Origin: a virus
Reading direction: 5' to 3' (one strand)
Virus record (IMG/VR): IMGVR_UViG_3300044742_000097
Location: 1 to 64,000 of that record
Length of the DNA: 64,000 bases
The notes beneath the pieces were generated by a model. That model saw nothing but the letters and a program-made list of their open reading frames with translations, had not been told where the DNA came from and ran no database searches. Positions within the stretch are counted from its first letter, which is position 1; every line of letters starts with the position of its first letter. Made by a program: the position numbers and the translations under genes. Shown here in pieces: positions 18,070 through 27,096 of this stretch.

Positions 18070-18105
18070 CCAGGAGCTGGAGGTTCTCTTCCCCCCAGCC
18101 CCTGG
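18070..18105 (-). terminator. Hairpin downstream of the major capsid gene
   Basis: On the minus strand CCAGGGGCTGG and CCAGCTCCTGG form an 11-pair stem with one G-T pair and a 14-base loop, 27 bases after the capsid stop. There is no T-run after it. It may therefore be an mRNA-stabilising or partial-termination hairpin that sets capsid dosage, not a full terminator. Confidence 0.5.
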
Positions 18106-18131
18106 AGTCTAGGACTTTGAGTTGCTGTGTA

Positions 18132-19049
18132 CTAGAGACCCGGTGTCCCCCAGTTGTCGCGGGGATCGGTCCAGCCCGGAATGTACCGTTCCGTGCTCTT
18201 GTAGCGCATCGAGTCGGTCTCGAAGTCACCCTCCATCGCCTTCTGGAGTCCACGGCGCATCATGAGCTGAACACCGCGGCGGACATTCCCGTTCTGGATC
18301 CACCAGGCTGTGGTCGAGGTAACGCGGCTGAGAACCGCGACTCCCTGCGACAGCATTCCGGTAGTGTTGATCGGGTTGATGTCGTTGTTCGCCGCACCCG
18401 TTCGCAACACGCTCTTGATGATGACTTCCGCCTGGAACATGTTGCTCGGGGAAACGATGAACTTCACGGGGTTGAGCCGGACCTTCTTGCCGTTGGCATC
18501 GACGGCGCTTCGGATCTGGATCAACATCTGCTCGGCCGAGGTCTGGCTGAGCGCCGCCGCCGTCGTCAACAGGTTTGAATAGACGCCACTCACCAGAGGG
18601 TGGCTGAGGCTATTCATCGGTTGACCGTCGCCGCCGGGGAACGCTGCGTTGAACGCGCGGTTGAAAATCTGCGCGACCAGCGTCTCCTTCGTCTCGATCA
18701 TGGACTGCGCGAGGTGCTCCGAGTAGATCTTGCCGATGGAGATGTGATCTCCGTCTTCGACCAAGATCCGCGTCAGAGCGAACGCCAAGCCGAAGACACG
18801 GTAGATGTACCGCTGTCTGAACAGCTCGCCGCCCTGTCCGTAAGTGACGGGGTCACCGTCCGGAACTTCGGGCGCGGCGTTGAAGCCGTACAGGACCGGC
18901 TCCTCGTGGTAGGCGCGCTTGATGCCGTCTCTCTGCTTGGCAACGTCCTTCCACTCGTCCTTGCGCTGATCGTAGATACCGTCGAACACTTCGTTGAGAA
19001 TGGGCTCGACCACCGACCGGAAGTCGGTACTACGCATTGGATTGGCCAT
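18132..19049 (-). CDS. Major capsid protein
   Basis: The 305-residue protein starts MANPMRSTDFRSVVEPILNE and has YRVFGLAFALTRILVEDGDH, RNDI-type loops and a long central region with RLNPVKFIVSPSNMFQAEVI. The C-terminal part has RRGVQLMMRRGLQKAMEGDF and DSMRYKSTERYIPGWTDPR. This is the pattern of a phage major-capsid (HK97-fold) family. Length, the upstream scaffold gene and the downstream hairpin all support it. It should be the most abundant virion protein. Confidence 0.85.
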   Translation of the reverse strand: MANPMRSTDFRSVVEPILNEVFDGIYDQRKDEWKDVAKQRDGIKRAYHEEPVLYGFNAAPEVPDGDPVTYGQGGELFRQRYIYRVFGLAFALTRILVEDGDHISIGKIYSEHLAQSMIETKETLVAQIFNRAFNAAFPGGDGQPMNSLSHPLVSGVYSNLLTTAAALSQTSAEQMLIQIRSAVDANGKKVRLNPVKFIVSPSNMFQAEVIIKSVLRTGAANNDINPINTTGMLSQGVAVLSRVTSTTAWWIQNGNVRRGVQLMMRRGLQKAMEGDFETDSMRYKSTERYIPGWTDPRDNWGTPGL

Positions 19050-19073
19050 TGTAGTGCTCCTCCTTCAGGTTGG

Positions 19074-19640
19074 TTAGACCGACACGATGTCGGCGGTGTA
19101 TTGATGTTCGGAGAACTGCACGAGGACGATCGGGAAGGGATCGCCCCAGTCGTTGTCCGGCCCTGGATTGAGACCGATCACGCGAAGACCCGCGTTCGCC
19201 GCCGCTGTGGATACGCCCAGCGCCACGGACGACAGTCCGGTAATGGTACTACCCGCAAGGGCAGTCCAATCGTACTGCTGTCCGAGGGCCGCACGTGTCA
19301 GCGTCGCGTCCGCCTGGATCTCGTAGACCAACCCCGGCTGGTCGATCGTCCAGTACGCCCTCATGTTCGAGGTCGTGGGAAGGACGGTATTCGCCACCCA
19401 TTGATTGGCCATGTTGTGATGGCCAAGGACATCCGTGTACTCGACGCCTTGGAAGACGCCGAGGGCACGAGTGCCCGCTGCAGCCGACGTCAGGAAACCG
19501 TTCACGTCTACTGAGACGGGACCGTTCTGAAATACGGCTGTGTTGTACGCCGATGCGATAGCCGCCAGTGGGCCCGGACGGACTGTGCCCGTCGGGGAAA
19601 ACACTGGCCGGATACCGAAGGGCGCGGCTAGTTGAGACAT
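19074..19640 (-). CDS. Capsid decoration / head protein
   Basis: The 188-residue protein starts MSQLAAPFGIRPVFSPTGTV and has NQWVANTVLPTTSNMRAYWT, a pattern seen in proteins encoded directly before the capsid gene in related podoviruses. It has no leader. It likely decorates or cements the head. A good ribosome binding site (GGAG) precedes it. Function is inferred from synteny. Confidence 0.6.
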   Translation of the reverse strand: MSQLAAPFGIRPVFSPTGTVRPGPLAAIASAYNTAVFQNGPVSVDVNGFLTSAAAGTRALGVFQGVEYTDVLGHHNMANQWVANTVLPTTSNMRAYWTIDQPGLVYEIQADATLTRAALGQQYDWTALAGSTITGLSSVALGVSTAAANAGLRVIGLNPGPDNDWGDPFPIVLVQFSEHQYTADIVSV

Positions 19641-19675
19641 TCGCCTGACTCCTTGGTGAAACTAGGTCTTTCCGC

Positions 19676-20242
19676 CTAGCGTTCCCCGGTCTGCCTAGCA
19701 AACCGAGGTGCTGGACGGTCCGCGACGATGTCTTCTGAGCCTTCCTCGATCTCGATTCGGATGCTCTTCTTGCCACGCTTGGCCTGGCGAGCCATCTGCT
19801 CGCGCATAACCTCGACGGCATCGTTGAGCTTCTCCTCTTCGAGCAACGGTTGATCGTGATGTGCCTCTTTCATGTACATCTGGTAGAGGCGAAGGGGCAA
19901 CTTGAAGGCAACCATCTCGTTTACGGTGATGAGCTCACCGTACGACCCCGACTTGACCGAGTCAATCTGAAAGCCGGGAATATCCGACTTCTTGACTGGC
20001 TCATATCCCAGGCGCATACGCGCGGGGATCGAGTCGGCAGGGTTGGTAGTGGTCAGCCATATGACGTGATACCCCTTGATCTTGGGAAGATTCGGAAGAA
20101 TCGATTGAAACAATGATTGGCGAAACTCGTCCAGTCTTTCCTGGTCGTCGAGTACACGACTATCCGCTGCCCTTGATCCATCCAGGCTACGATCACGCCG
20201 TACTTTGCTTCCTAGTCTCGCGTCGTTCAGTCTGCGTGCCAT
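19676..20242 (-). CDS. Conserved head-module protein of unknown function
   Basis: The 188-residue protein has a basic Arg/Asp-rich start (ARLGSKVRRDRSLDG), a central segment GYHVIWLTTTNPADSIPARM, and a basic/acidic end (KRGKKSIRIEIEEGSEDI). It follows the scaffold gene and precedes the decoration gene, a position occupied by an uncharacterised protein in similar phages. It may help capsid assembly. AGGAG precedes the start. Confidence 0.6.
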   Translation of the reverse strand: MARRLNDARLGSKVRRDRSLDGSRAADSRVLDDQERLDEFRQSLFQSILPNLPKIKGYHVIWLTTTNPADSIPARMRLGYEPVKKSDIPGFQIDSVKSGSYGELITVNEMVAFKLPLRLYQMYMKEAHHDQPLLEEEKLNDAVEVMREQMARQAKRGKKSIRIEIEEGSEDIVADRPAPRFARQTGER

Positions 20243-20270
20243 TAGAGGCTCCTGCTAAAAATCGTTGTTG

Positions 20271-21362
20271 TTAGGAGATGCCGTGCTCGCGATCATAGTC
20301 CCGATATCGCTTCAGGTACTTCTCGCGTAGCTCCAGATCATCCCACGCCCCAGCCTCTTTCAGAGCCTCGATGCGCTCACGGCTGAGGTACACTTCGTTC
20401 GCTCGGAGGTCACGACCAGGACCGCCTGTCCTGAACTTCGGACCCCCATTACCAGCGCGGACACCCTCGCGCTCTTTCCGCTTCTTCGACTTGGGACGCT
20501 CATCCTCATCCTCGTCGTCATCGATGTCCTCGTCCTCGGTGTCTCGACCGTTCTTGGCCTTCTTGCCCTTTACGCGCTTGGGCAGGACCTCGGCAATCCG
20601 ACTATCCAACTCGTCCCAGTACTCCTTGGTAGCCGGGTCGAACCCCTCATCGATCATCTCCAGATCGATCACGCGCGCGATCTTTGAGTCACGATCCTTC
20701 AGGTTGAAGTCGTACCAGTCGTTCCGCTTCGCCCAGGCACGAGCGTTGGCAACAACCTTCGGGTTCGGGGGCGGCGGCTTCTCCTGCTCAGGTGCTCTCT
20801 CGGAATCCTCCTTGGCAGCCTCGAAGTCCTTGAGCTGGTCGCGAAGCTGATCGCGAATCCTCTGCGCCTCCGCCAGCTCGTCACCCTTCGAATTGGTGAC
20901 GGCCTCGGCCATGACGCTCTCGGCCTTCCGAATGAGAGCCTTGTGCTGCGAAATCTTGGTGTCCAGGGCGGACTTGTCGGTCGAGTCCTGCCGACTGACG
21001 ATCTCCTGGATCTGCCGTTCGAGCTTGTCGTTGCGAGTCTCCAGGAACCGAACCTCGGTCCTGAGACGCGCTTCAGCTGCTTTGCGCTTCTGATTACGGG
21101 TCTTGTGCGAGGCTCTTTCCTGTTTCTTCTGCTCAGCCTCTGCCTCGGTCTCCTCGGAAGCACCAAGGCGCTCGTCCTCGGCTTCCGGCTCATCCTCGTC
21201 CTTGTCTTCCTGGTCCTCTTTCTTATCTCCCTTGTCCTTGGCTTCCTTTGGGTCCGGAAGATCCTCGTCCTTCTCGCTGATCGCGGGGACATCCAGGTTC
21301 TTCGGGTCATCCGTTACGATGACCAGTCCTTCCTCTTTCTCTTCTTTGTCTTCTTTAGCCAT
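20271..21362 (-). CDS. Scaffolding protein
   Basis: The 363-residue protein is highly charged. Residues 1-75 are acidic and Lys-rich, residues 80-215 form a coiled coil (LRTEVRFLETRNDKLERQIQ), then come a Pro linker and a basic C-terminal segment ending YLKRYRDYDREHGIS. This composition, and its place between portal and capsid, is that of a scaffold that organises capsid subunits before packaging and is then removed. No protease gene is obvious nearby. Confidence 0.75.
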   Translation of the reverse strand: MAKEDKEEKEEGLVIVTDDPKNLDVPAISEKDEDLPDPKEAKDKGDKKEDQEDKDEDEPEAEDERLGASEETEAEAEQKKQERASHKTRNQKRKAAEARLRTEVRFLETRNDKLERQIQEIVSRQDSTDKSALDTKISQHKALIRKAESVMAEAVTNSKGDELAEAQRIRDQLRDQLKDFEAAKEDSERAPEQEKPPPPNPKVVANARAWAKRNDWYDFNLKDRDSKIARVIDLEMIDEGFDPATKEYWDELDSRIAEVLPKRVKGKKAKNGRDTEDEDIDDDEDEDERPKSKKRKEREGVRAGNGGPKFRTGGPGRDLRANEVYLSRERIEALKEAGAWDDLELREKYLKRYRDYDREHGIS

Positions 21363-21378
21363 TCCAGTTTACCTCGGG

Positions 21379-21867
21379 TTACTCAAAGTAGGCAACCATC
21401 TCTAGTGGGTCGCCTTCGATTTCCCCGCTCAGGTCCACGTCTCTGAAGAGAGCGAACAAAGCGGGGTCTGGTGAGCCTGGTACGCGAACATGCCATCGAT
21501 CGCCGCCGTACATGGGGCAACGAATGAACATGCCTTCGTGTACCCAAGCTTTCTCGGGCCAGGGTTGCAGGGTGTCTCGGTTCTTGAACGCCACGGGACC
21601 GACGGCGATGACTTTCGCAACTTGAGTATTCCACTTCTCAACTTCGCGGGACTCCTGTGGAAGAATGAATCCCGTTTTCGTGCGGGTCATCGGCGTGCGG
21701 ATCTGAACTAGGACCTTGTCTCCGAAGGGCTTCAAACCGGGCTTGACGTTGGGAAAGGCATCCTCCAGGGAGCCATAATCCCAACCGCCGATCTTGGAGA
21801 CCTCAGATGGCCCCTCGTTCTTCCGCTGGAAGTCCGATGGTGTAACCGCCTTACTTGTTTTCGTCAT
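21379..21867 (-). CDS. GroES-like co-chaperonin
   Basis: I start at ATG 21867, inside the upstream gene's end. The 162-residue protein contains the Cpn10 core KPFGDKVLVQIRTPMTRTKT, GFILPQESR and VAKVIAVGPVAF, followed by MFIRCPMYGGDRW. Phage GroES-like proteins (T4 gp31 type) team with host GroEL to fold the capsid protein, and the scaffold and capsid genes are next. An extra N-terminal 45 residues and an insertion before the C-terminus differ from host GroES. Confidence 0.8.
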   Translation of the reverse strand: MTKTSKAVTPSDFQRKNEGPSEVSKIGGWDYGSLEDAFPNVKPGLKPFGDKVLVQIRTPMTRTKTGFILPQESREVEKWNTQVAKVIAVGPVAFKNRDTLQPWPEKAWVHEGMFIRCPMYGGDRWHVRVPGSPDPALFALFRDVDLSGEIEGDPLEMVAYFE

Positions 21868-22042
21868 CGTCCTCTGCCTCAAGCATCTCAGTTAACCATT
21901 GCTCGACGAGACCGAAGCCTTTCATCACGCCGTGGTGGACACCATACTCGAAGGACGTTTTGTCGACGACCGCTTCGGTGAGTGCCTCTACTGCATAGTT
22001 CTTGGCTTCGTCCTGCAACTTGGAAAGGAACTTATTGAGCAC
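21851..22042 (-). CDS. Small acidic hypothetical protein
   Basis: The 63-residue product starts at GTG 22042 behind TAGGAG. It is helical, with an acidic tail (EMLEAEDDDENK). Its end overlaps the GroES-like gene in another frame by 17 bases. I do not recognise it. Confidence 0.55.
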   Translation of the reverse strand: MLNKFLSKLQDEAKNYAVEALTEAVVDKTSFEYGVHHGVMKGFGLVEQWLTEMLEAEDDDENK

Positions 22043-22090
22043 GACTCTACTCCTACCGGGTGCCGATGTAAACCGGTCCCCTATGGGGTA

Positions 22091-22210
22091 CTACTTCTTC
22101 CCCTTAACGGGAGGCGCCTTAGCGGCACCGCGCACCTTTCCGGAGCCTGAAACCTTCTGTGTCGGCTTGCCTGTCGTTGCCAAACCGAAGTGCTGTCTGA
22201 CTGCGCCCAT
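22091..22210 (-). CDS. 39-residue basic protein
   Basis: A short frame from ATG 22210 to TAG 22091 is preceded by AAGGAGAAAGCC, a strong ribosome binding site. The product is Lys/Gly-rich (TGKPTQKVSGSGKVRGAAKA). It lies between portal and the GroES-like block, where no larger gene fits. Basic small proteins here may bind DNA or RNA, but no family is known to me. Confidence 0.55.
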   Translation of the reverse strand: MGAVRQHFGLATTGKPTQKVSGSGKVRGAAKAPPVKGKK

Positions 22211-22281
22211 TGGCTTTCTCCTTCGTCCATATTGAGGGGCTCGTGACGTAAAAAAGTCCAGTCTGCGTAGTGTTCGAGGTT

Positions 22282-22307
22282 ACCAGGTCTGGGTTAACCC
22301 AACTGGT
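22282..22307 (-). terminator. Hairpin after the portal gene
   Basis: Just after the portal stop the minus strand reads ACCAG, then a perfect TGGGTTAACCCA palindrome, then CTGGT. This makes a nested stem. A run of six T on the minus strand lies about 30 bases further down, too far for a standard terminator. It may attenuate transcription or protect mRNA ends. Confidence 0.4.
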
Positions 22308-22309
22308 CC

Positions 22310-24976
22310 CTAGCCTTTAGGGCGTCCGCCCGAGGGATTTTTGTTTGCTCCCGTACCGGTGGAGACCTTTACTTTCTCCGCTGACTGGATTTCGGCCGCT
22401 GCGACTCGAAGCGCGGTCAGGTTGTCCTGAGTGTTCCGACGTTCCTCCGAGCTCAGCTCGGCGGCAGCACGCTGATCTTCGGCCCGTTCCTGCGTAGCGA
22501 TCTCCTGGAGTCGAGCAACCAGCTCCTGAGCCTGCCTCGCATTCTCTTGGGCCTCTTGGATAGCCACCTCCCGCTCGCTTGCCGAAAGCTTTGTGAACTC
22601 CAGTTGACTCTTCGCCTGTCGATCGGCGGCCTTCGACTGGAAGTCCAATATCTTGTTCTCTTTGGTAAGACCCAGTTTCTCTTTCTCGCGCTGGTCTTTC
22701 ATCTGGTCTGCCTTCGCCTTGCGTTCGACCTCGGCACGCTTGTCCGGATCGCTCGGGAGGGTCTGAGGCGTGTACTGCTGGATAAGTGTCTGCGCCTGTT
22801 GTATGACCTGCGGGAGAACTCCAAAGACCGCAGCCTCTCTCTGGAGGATTCCATTGCTCGCCGCCGCCAGAACCCGGTCCAGATCTTTGCGAGTCTCCGG
22901 ATCGCGCTCCTTCATTATCAGGGTCATACCGTCCTCATCCACTTCGAGCGTCGCTCGGGTCAGCTCGTAGAATTCGTTTGCGTACCAGAGGACGAGATGT
23001 TCTTTCAGGTGGTCCAGAGCGGGCGGGAGGAAGACTGGAGCAACAATCGGAAGCTGCCCGAAGAGAGGCGACATGATCGCCTGAACCAGGACGGTGATAT
23101 GTGCCAGATGGTCCTGTAACGGGAACGCGGTCACCGGCCGACCAAGCGCCATGGCGACGTTCTCGTTGACCTGGTTCATCTCCTCCGGGGTAGGCTTCGG
23201 TACCAAGAACCGGTCTGGATTTGGTATCTTGGCTCTCTCCAGCAGGAACTTCTCGGTCTCTCTGACGTCGTACACGCCTGGGAGCGCGGCCGCGCGGTCC
23301 GCTATGATCTGTGCCTGTGCGATGCGCTGAACGTCGCTGAAGATCTCCGGATCGGCAGTCGGGATGCAATCAAGCGGACCCTCGAAGTCCGATCGCTGTG
23401 CCAGGACCTCTCCCACGTCATTCTTCAACTCGTCCTCGGTCAGATACATCTTGTTGATGCGATGGAGGATACGAATGAAATACGACATCGAGTGGAAGAG
23501 CCGCAAGTGAATTGCGGACATGACCTTCATGCCCTCTTCGATCAGCGCGAGAGTCGTGCCGACCGGGAGGTTCTTGTTGTCTTCCGATAGCTTGTCGAGA
23601 GCGACGTGGATCGCCTGTCTGCCAGCGTCTGTAAGGAACCCAAGAAGTTCCATCAGCGTCGCGGACGGCCCTGCGAACGGGATCGGCATCAGGAGCTTGC
23701 GGATGTCCGCGTCCCCTGCGACTCCGCCCTTGATCTCGATAACCTGCGTGGCGTTGACCGTCTCGTTCTGACCGCTGAAGTTCGCGCCCTTCAGACGTGC
23801 GAGTGTCGGAATGTTCTGAATATGCGCCGAATCGAGCAGTGCGCGCAGTGCGCCGGTCGCGGCGCCCGCAAGCGAGCCGATCGCCTGTCCAAGGCCGATA
23901 CCCTGCGCTCCACGCCATTGGAAGAAGATCCACTCGACCATCCACTGCATGCGGTCGTAGTTTGGATCTTCCTCCTCCCAGTTGCGTGTAATCGAAACGA
24001 CCTTGCTGCTCGGATGATCGATCGAGATCAGGTAAGGTGCGATGCCGTACTGTGGCTCCAGGTTTTCATAAACCGAAATCTCGCAAACATTCCGCTGGCC
24101 GTCGGAGTTCAGAGGATCGATCTTCTTGCCCTCGACCTTCTGCGCTGCCTTCTCCGACTCTGTTTCTTCAGGTGGAGTACTGGTCGGGACCGAATCGATG
24201 TTTCGATACATGCCCTCGCGAATGCGGGTCTCGAACTCGTCGGTGGTGACGGGCTCCCAATAGCATTGGCGCTCGGCCGTGTAGTAGTTCGAGGCTGCGG
24301 CCGGAATGCTGACGTAATCGAGCGGGACGAAGGTGGGAACCGGACGGCGACGACGCTTGGAGTAGTCTGGAATGAGTCGGAGATACATCGCGCCGCCTAG
24401 AGGCAGCTGCGAGAGGAGTTGTTCCAGTTCCGATCTGAACTCTGGCATCTGGAAGATACATTGCCAGTTCATGTAATTTTTCTTGCGTTCGGCCTTCCGT
24501 AGCCGCTCGGGCTCGACGTTCTCGCCAGGGACGAACATCTTCACCGGTCCGTTTGGAGGCATCAGCTCGCGGATCGCCCGACTGGCGAAGTCGAGACAGG
24601 CTTCCAGAAGCATCGGATGGACGACTCGGCTCGCACCCTGGAACTGTGCGCCGCCGGGAGCCTCCTTGCCCAGGCCCGTTCGTTTCTGCGCCTCGGCGTA
24701 TGCCTTGTCTCGATCCTTCCGCGCCTCCTTGTCTCGATCGACCTGTTCGAGGAGCCGCGTGGCCATGGAGCTTAGGGTGGTTTCTTGGAACTGACCGGCG
24801 ATGTTGTCGTAGAAGCCTGCCACCTGGTCGGCGGCCTCGTCCGACTCCTCACTAGCGATCTTCGCGATGGCTCCACCATCCTCGGTCATCTCGATATCGT
24901 CCGGAGGTGGCTCCTCCCCGATCGTAGCGATGATGCCCCCGTTCGCCCGCTGGATAGGCTCGATCAGATTTGCCAT
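22310..24976 (-). CDS. Portal protein
   Basis: The 888-residue protein lies next to TerL. The core has WRGAQGIGLGQAIGSLAGAA, ALRALLDSAHIQNIPTLARL and RLFHSMSYFIRILHRINKMY, which fit the clip, wing and stem of phage portals. The last 200 residues form a long helical, Gln/Glu/Lys-rich barrel-like tail. Its length resembles large podovirus portals. Twelve copies would form the DNA channel and bind TerL. GGAGTT precedes the start. Confidence 0.85.
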   Translation of the reverse strand: MANLIEPIQRANGGIIATIGEEPPPDDIEMTEDGGAIAKIASEESDEAADQVAGFYDNIAGQFQETTLSSMATRLLEQVDRDKEARKDRDKAYAEAQKRTGLGKEAPGGAQFQGASRVVHPMLLEACLDFASRAIRELMPPNGPVKMFVPGENVEPERLRKAERKKNYMNWQCIFQMPEFRSELEQLLSQLPLGGAMYLRLIPDYSKRRRRPVPTFVPLDYVSIPAAASNYYTAERQCYWEPVTTDEFETRIREGMYRNIDSVPTSTPPEETESEKAAQKVEGKKIDPLNSDGQRNVCEISVYENLEPQYGIAPYLISIDHPSSKVVSITRNWEEEDPNYDRMQWMVEWIFFQWRGAQGIGLGQAIGSLAGAATGALRALLDSAHIQNIPTLARLKGANFSGQNETVNATQVIEIKGGVAGDADIRKLLMPIPFAGPSATLMELLGFLTDAGRQAIHVALDKLSEDNKNLPVGTTLALIEEGMKVMSAIHLRLFHSMSYFIRILHRINKMYLTEDELKNDVGEVLAQRSDFEGPLDCIPTADPEIFSDVQRIAQAQIIADRAAALPGVYDVRETEKFLLERAKIPNPDRFLVPKPTPEEMNQVNENVAMALGRPVTAFPLQDHLAHITVLVQAIMSPLFGQLPIVAPVFLPPALDHLKEHLVLWYANEFYELTRATLEVDEDGMTLIMKERDPETRKDLDRVLAAASNGILQREAAVFGVLPQVIQQAQTLIQQYTPQTLPSDPDKRAEVERKAKADQMKDQREKEKLGLTKENKILDFQSKAADRQAKSQLEFTKLSASEREVAIQEAQENARQAQELVARLQEIATQERAEDQRAAAELSSEERRNTQDNLTALRVAAAEIQSAEKVKVSTGTGANKNPSGGRPKG

Positions 24977-24985
24977 TGCGAACTC

Positions 24986-26602
24986 CTAACCGTCGTACGG
25001 ATTGACTCGGCTCTTGATCTCATCGATCTCTTCCCTAGCCTCTCGCTCCCGCCGTGTATCTTCATCTTCAACAACCGTGAGAGGTCCGATGAACTCGTCC
25101 ATGAACTTGCGAACCGCCTGCGTAGTTGTATCCAGCAGATCGTCGTGCCTGACGGAGCCCGGCCCCGTGTACGTACACACCTGACTGATTAACGGCTCTG
25201 CCCACTGCTTGAACTCCCCTTTCCGCTTCTCGCTCTCGACCGCCCAAACCCTGCCGTGAGCCCAGAGCGGTGAGACGTAGTGTAGTCTCGATAGTTTGTC
25301 TGCTCGCCGGGGATTATAGCCCTCTGTGAAGATTTCCTCTACCTCCAACGCCTGTCTGAGAGATATACCACTCCCCTTCTCCTCGATGAGTATGAGGTCT
25401 ATCTTCTTCCCCTGAGGACCGGCTCTCTCCCCTATAGGCAAGATCTTCGGTCGCATCCTCGGCTCGTGAGGAGAAGCCCCATATCGTATCCGCCGGGCCT
25501 TCTTTACCCTCTTGATGAGCTGGGGTAGAGTCAACCAGTCTTCCCAGGCGTCAAGGAGTATGATATGACTCTCTATCTTCTTTTTACCGCTGCGAAAACG
25601 AATCGGCCGCTCGAACAATCCCCAAACCGAACAAGCGGTCGGATCTCGCAACTGCTTCTTCTTGTCGAACGTCTTCTCGGTAAATGCGGTATCCAGAGAG
25701 AGAATAATGAACTGGAACTTCGGAAGCGGCTTGTCCGCAGGCCAAACTCGCCACTCGGACCGCTTGACGAATCCCTCCTCCTCCGGATCCAGAACCTCGC
25801 CGTGTAGCTCCTGCCGTCCGACCTTCGTGCCTTCGTACTTCGCAACCGACTGAAAGAATAGCTTCGGCAGGTTCTTCTTGTTCTCGTAGGTGCTTCCGAC
25901 TACGTTCACGACCTCCTTGCTCGATACCAGCTCGCGAATGAACGGGCTGGGCTTCGGCGTACCGGTAACCAGAAGGCGTGGATGCGGGCCCAGGCGAAGA
26001 CCGAACATTATGTTGTCCCACGCCTCCTGGGGGTATAGCCAGCTCGCTATCTCGTCGAGCCAACCCGCTGCCGCCTGCGGTCCACGTAACCGCTCGGGCG
26101 TGTCGCCTGCGAACCCGCGTATTACAGATCCATTCCATAGGGTGATTGAAGGGAGGGCAAGATTACTCGCCACGATGAGTTTAGGGGGTATGACAGAATA
26201 CAGCCCCGTAGGACCCTCGAAGCAGACGTAACGAACGTCGTCTTTGGTGGGTGCCACCACGTAGTACTGACTGGAAAAGGCTGCGGCTTCCATACCGAGC
26301 CAATTGGAACCGACGAGTGTTTTACCCCAACCACGCCCAGACCTCGCTACCCAGATAGTCTTTTCAAATGTCTCGAACTCTTTCGGCGGCAGTTGCTTCT
26401 GCCTCGCCATAGCTCTCCACATCATCCTCCATCGAAGGAAAAGCAGCTCTTCCTGCGTGAACTGGGCTAGAGTATCTTTGTACTGTGTGAGCTGCGAGGA
26501 GATTTCCTGCGGCAGCCCCGTCAGCAGCGGAGAGTCGTAATTGAGAGCGACTCGCTGGTAGACCGTTGCGAAGTTGACCGTAACCGATCGAGTATGTTCC
26601 AT
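24986..26602 (-). CDS. terL: Terminase large subunit (packaging ATPase and nuclease)
   Basis: The 538-residue protein has Walker A ARSGRGWGKT near residue 90, Walker B-like AAGWLDEIA near 185, and coupling motif VTGTPKPS near 215. In the nuclease half, ILSLDTAF (near 300), DLILIEEKGSG (near 415) and HDDLLDTTTQA near the end supply the acidic RNase H-like residues. I start at ATG 26602, sharing one base with the previous stop. It packages DNA into the prohead through the portal. Confidence 0.92.
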   Translation of the reverse strand: MEHTRSVTVNFATVYQRVALNYDSPLLTGLPQEISSQLTQYKDTLAQFTQEELLFLRWRMMWRAMARQKQLPPKEFETFEKTIWVARSGRGWGKTLVGSNWLGMEAAAFSSQYYVVAPTKDDVRYVCFEGPTGLYSVIPPKLIVASNLALPSITLWNGSVIRGFAGDTPERLRGPQAAAGWLDEIASWLYPQEAWDNIMFGLRLGPHPRLLVTGTPKPSPFIRELVSSKEVVNVVGSTYENKKNLPKLFFQSVAKYEGTKVGRQELHGEVLDPEEEGFVKRSEWRVWPADKPLPKFQFIILSLDTAFTEKTFDKKKQLRDPTACSVWGLFERPIRFRSGKKKIESHIILLDAWEDWLTLPQLIKRVKKARRIRYGASPHEPRMRPKILPIGERAGPQGKKIDLILIEEKGSGISLRQALEVEEIFTEGYNPRRADKLSRLHYVSPLWAHGRVWAVESEKRKGEFKQWAEPLISQVCTYTGPGSVRHDDLLDTTTQAVRKFMDEFIGPLTVVEDEDTRREREAREEIDEIKSRVNPYDG

Positions 26603-26910
26603 CACTTAAACTGCATTTCGAGCTGAACCTCAGCACGCTTCCGTTTTTCAGCTCGATGGAGCCGTCGTTCCCGTATCCCAGCCTCTCTCGCCCGTGCCTC
26701 AGCCTGTTTCGCATCCCGGAGTCTCCTATTCGCCAGCTCCACCTCGTCCATTGCGATTGCACGGCGGATCGTCATCTCGGAGCAATGGAACTGCCCTGCC
26801 AGTTCCTCGACCTTCTGTCCGTTGAAGACGCGAACGATCTGCCCGTTCCTCCAAAGCCTCCGGATCTCCTCGATGTTCGCGGCGGTGAGAATGGCCCAGC
26901 GGCCTTTCAT
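26602..26910 (-). CDS. Small helix-turn-helix protein
   Basis: The 102-residue protein has a helix-turn-helix-like segment VEELAGQFHCSEMTIRRAIA, then a long basic helix (RLRDAKQAEARAREAGIRER). It is directly upstream of terL, so it could assist packaging or regulate late genes. A better small-terminase candidate lies at 30,995-31,561. DNA binding is inferred. Confidence 0.6.
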   Translation of the reverse strand: MKGRWAILTAANIEEIRRLWRNGQIVRVFNGQKVEELAGQFHCSEMTIRRAIAMDEVELANRRLRDAKQAEARAREAGIRERRLHRAEKRKRAEVQLEMQFK

Positions 26911-27095
26911 CTTGGCTCCCTCGTGATGCGGTATCCCTCGGGCGCGTCTACCCCGAGCTTGACCCGCCGTCCCTTGACCTCAAGTACAGTAATCGTAATC
27001 GTATCGACTTCCACCGCATCACTCCGGTTCGTTCCCGGGACGTGTTCGCGTTCGATGACGACGGCCTCAGTCAGATTACGGCTCAGGATGAGCAC
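26907..27095 (-). CDS. csrA: CsrA-like RNA-binding regulator
   Basis: The 62-residue protein matches CsrA: MLILSRNLTEAVVIE at the start, then DTITITVLEVKGRRVKLGVD, APEGY and ITREPR at the end. Arg6 and the C-terminal Arg that contact GGA-containing hairpins in CsrA are present. There is a short insertion (HVPGTNRSDAVEV) between strands 1 and 2. It starts at GTG one base after the RyR-domain gene stop and ends overlapping the next gene, so it is co-translated. It could redirect translation of host or phage mRNAs. Confidence 0.85.
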   Translation of the reverse strand: MLILSRNLTEAVVIEREHVPGTNRSDAVEVDTITITVLEVKGRRVKLGVDAPEGYRITREPR

Positions 27096-27096
27096 G

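Noticed and set aside
20371-21405. Ser/Leu-rich plus-strand frames
   Set aside because: They are shadows of the charged scaffold gene on the minus strand.
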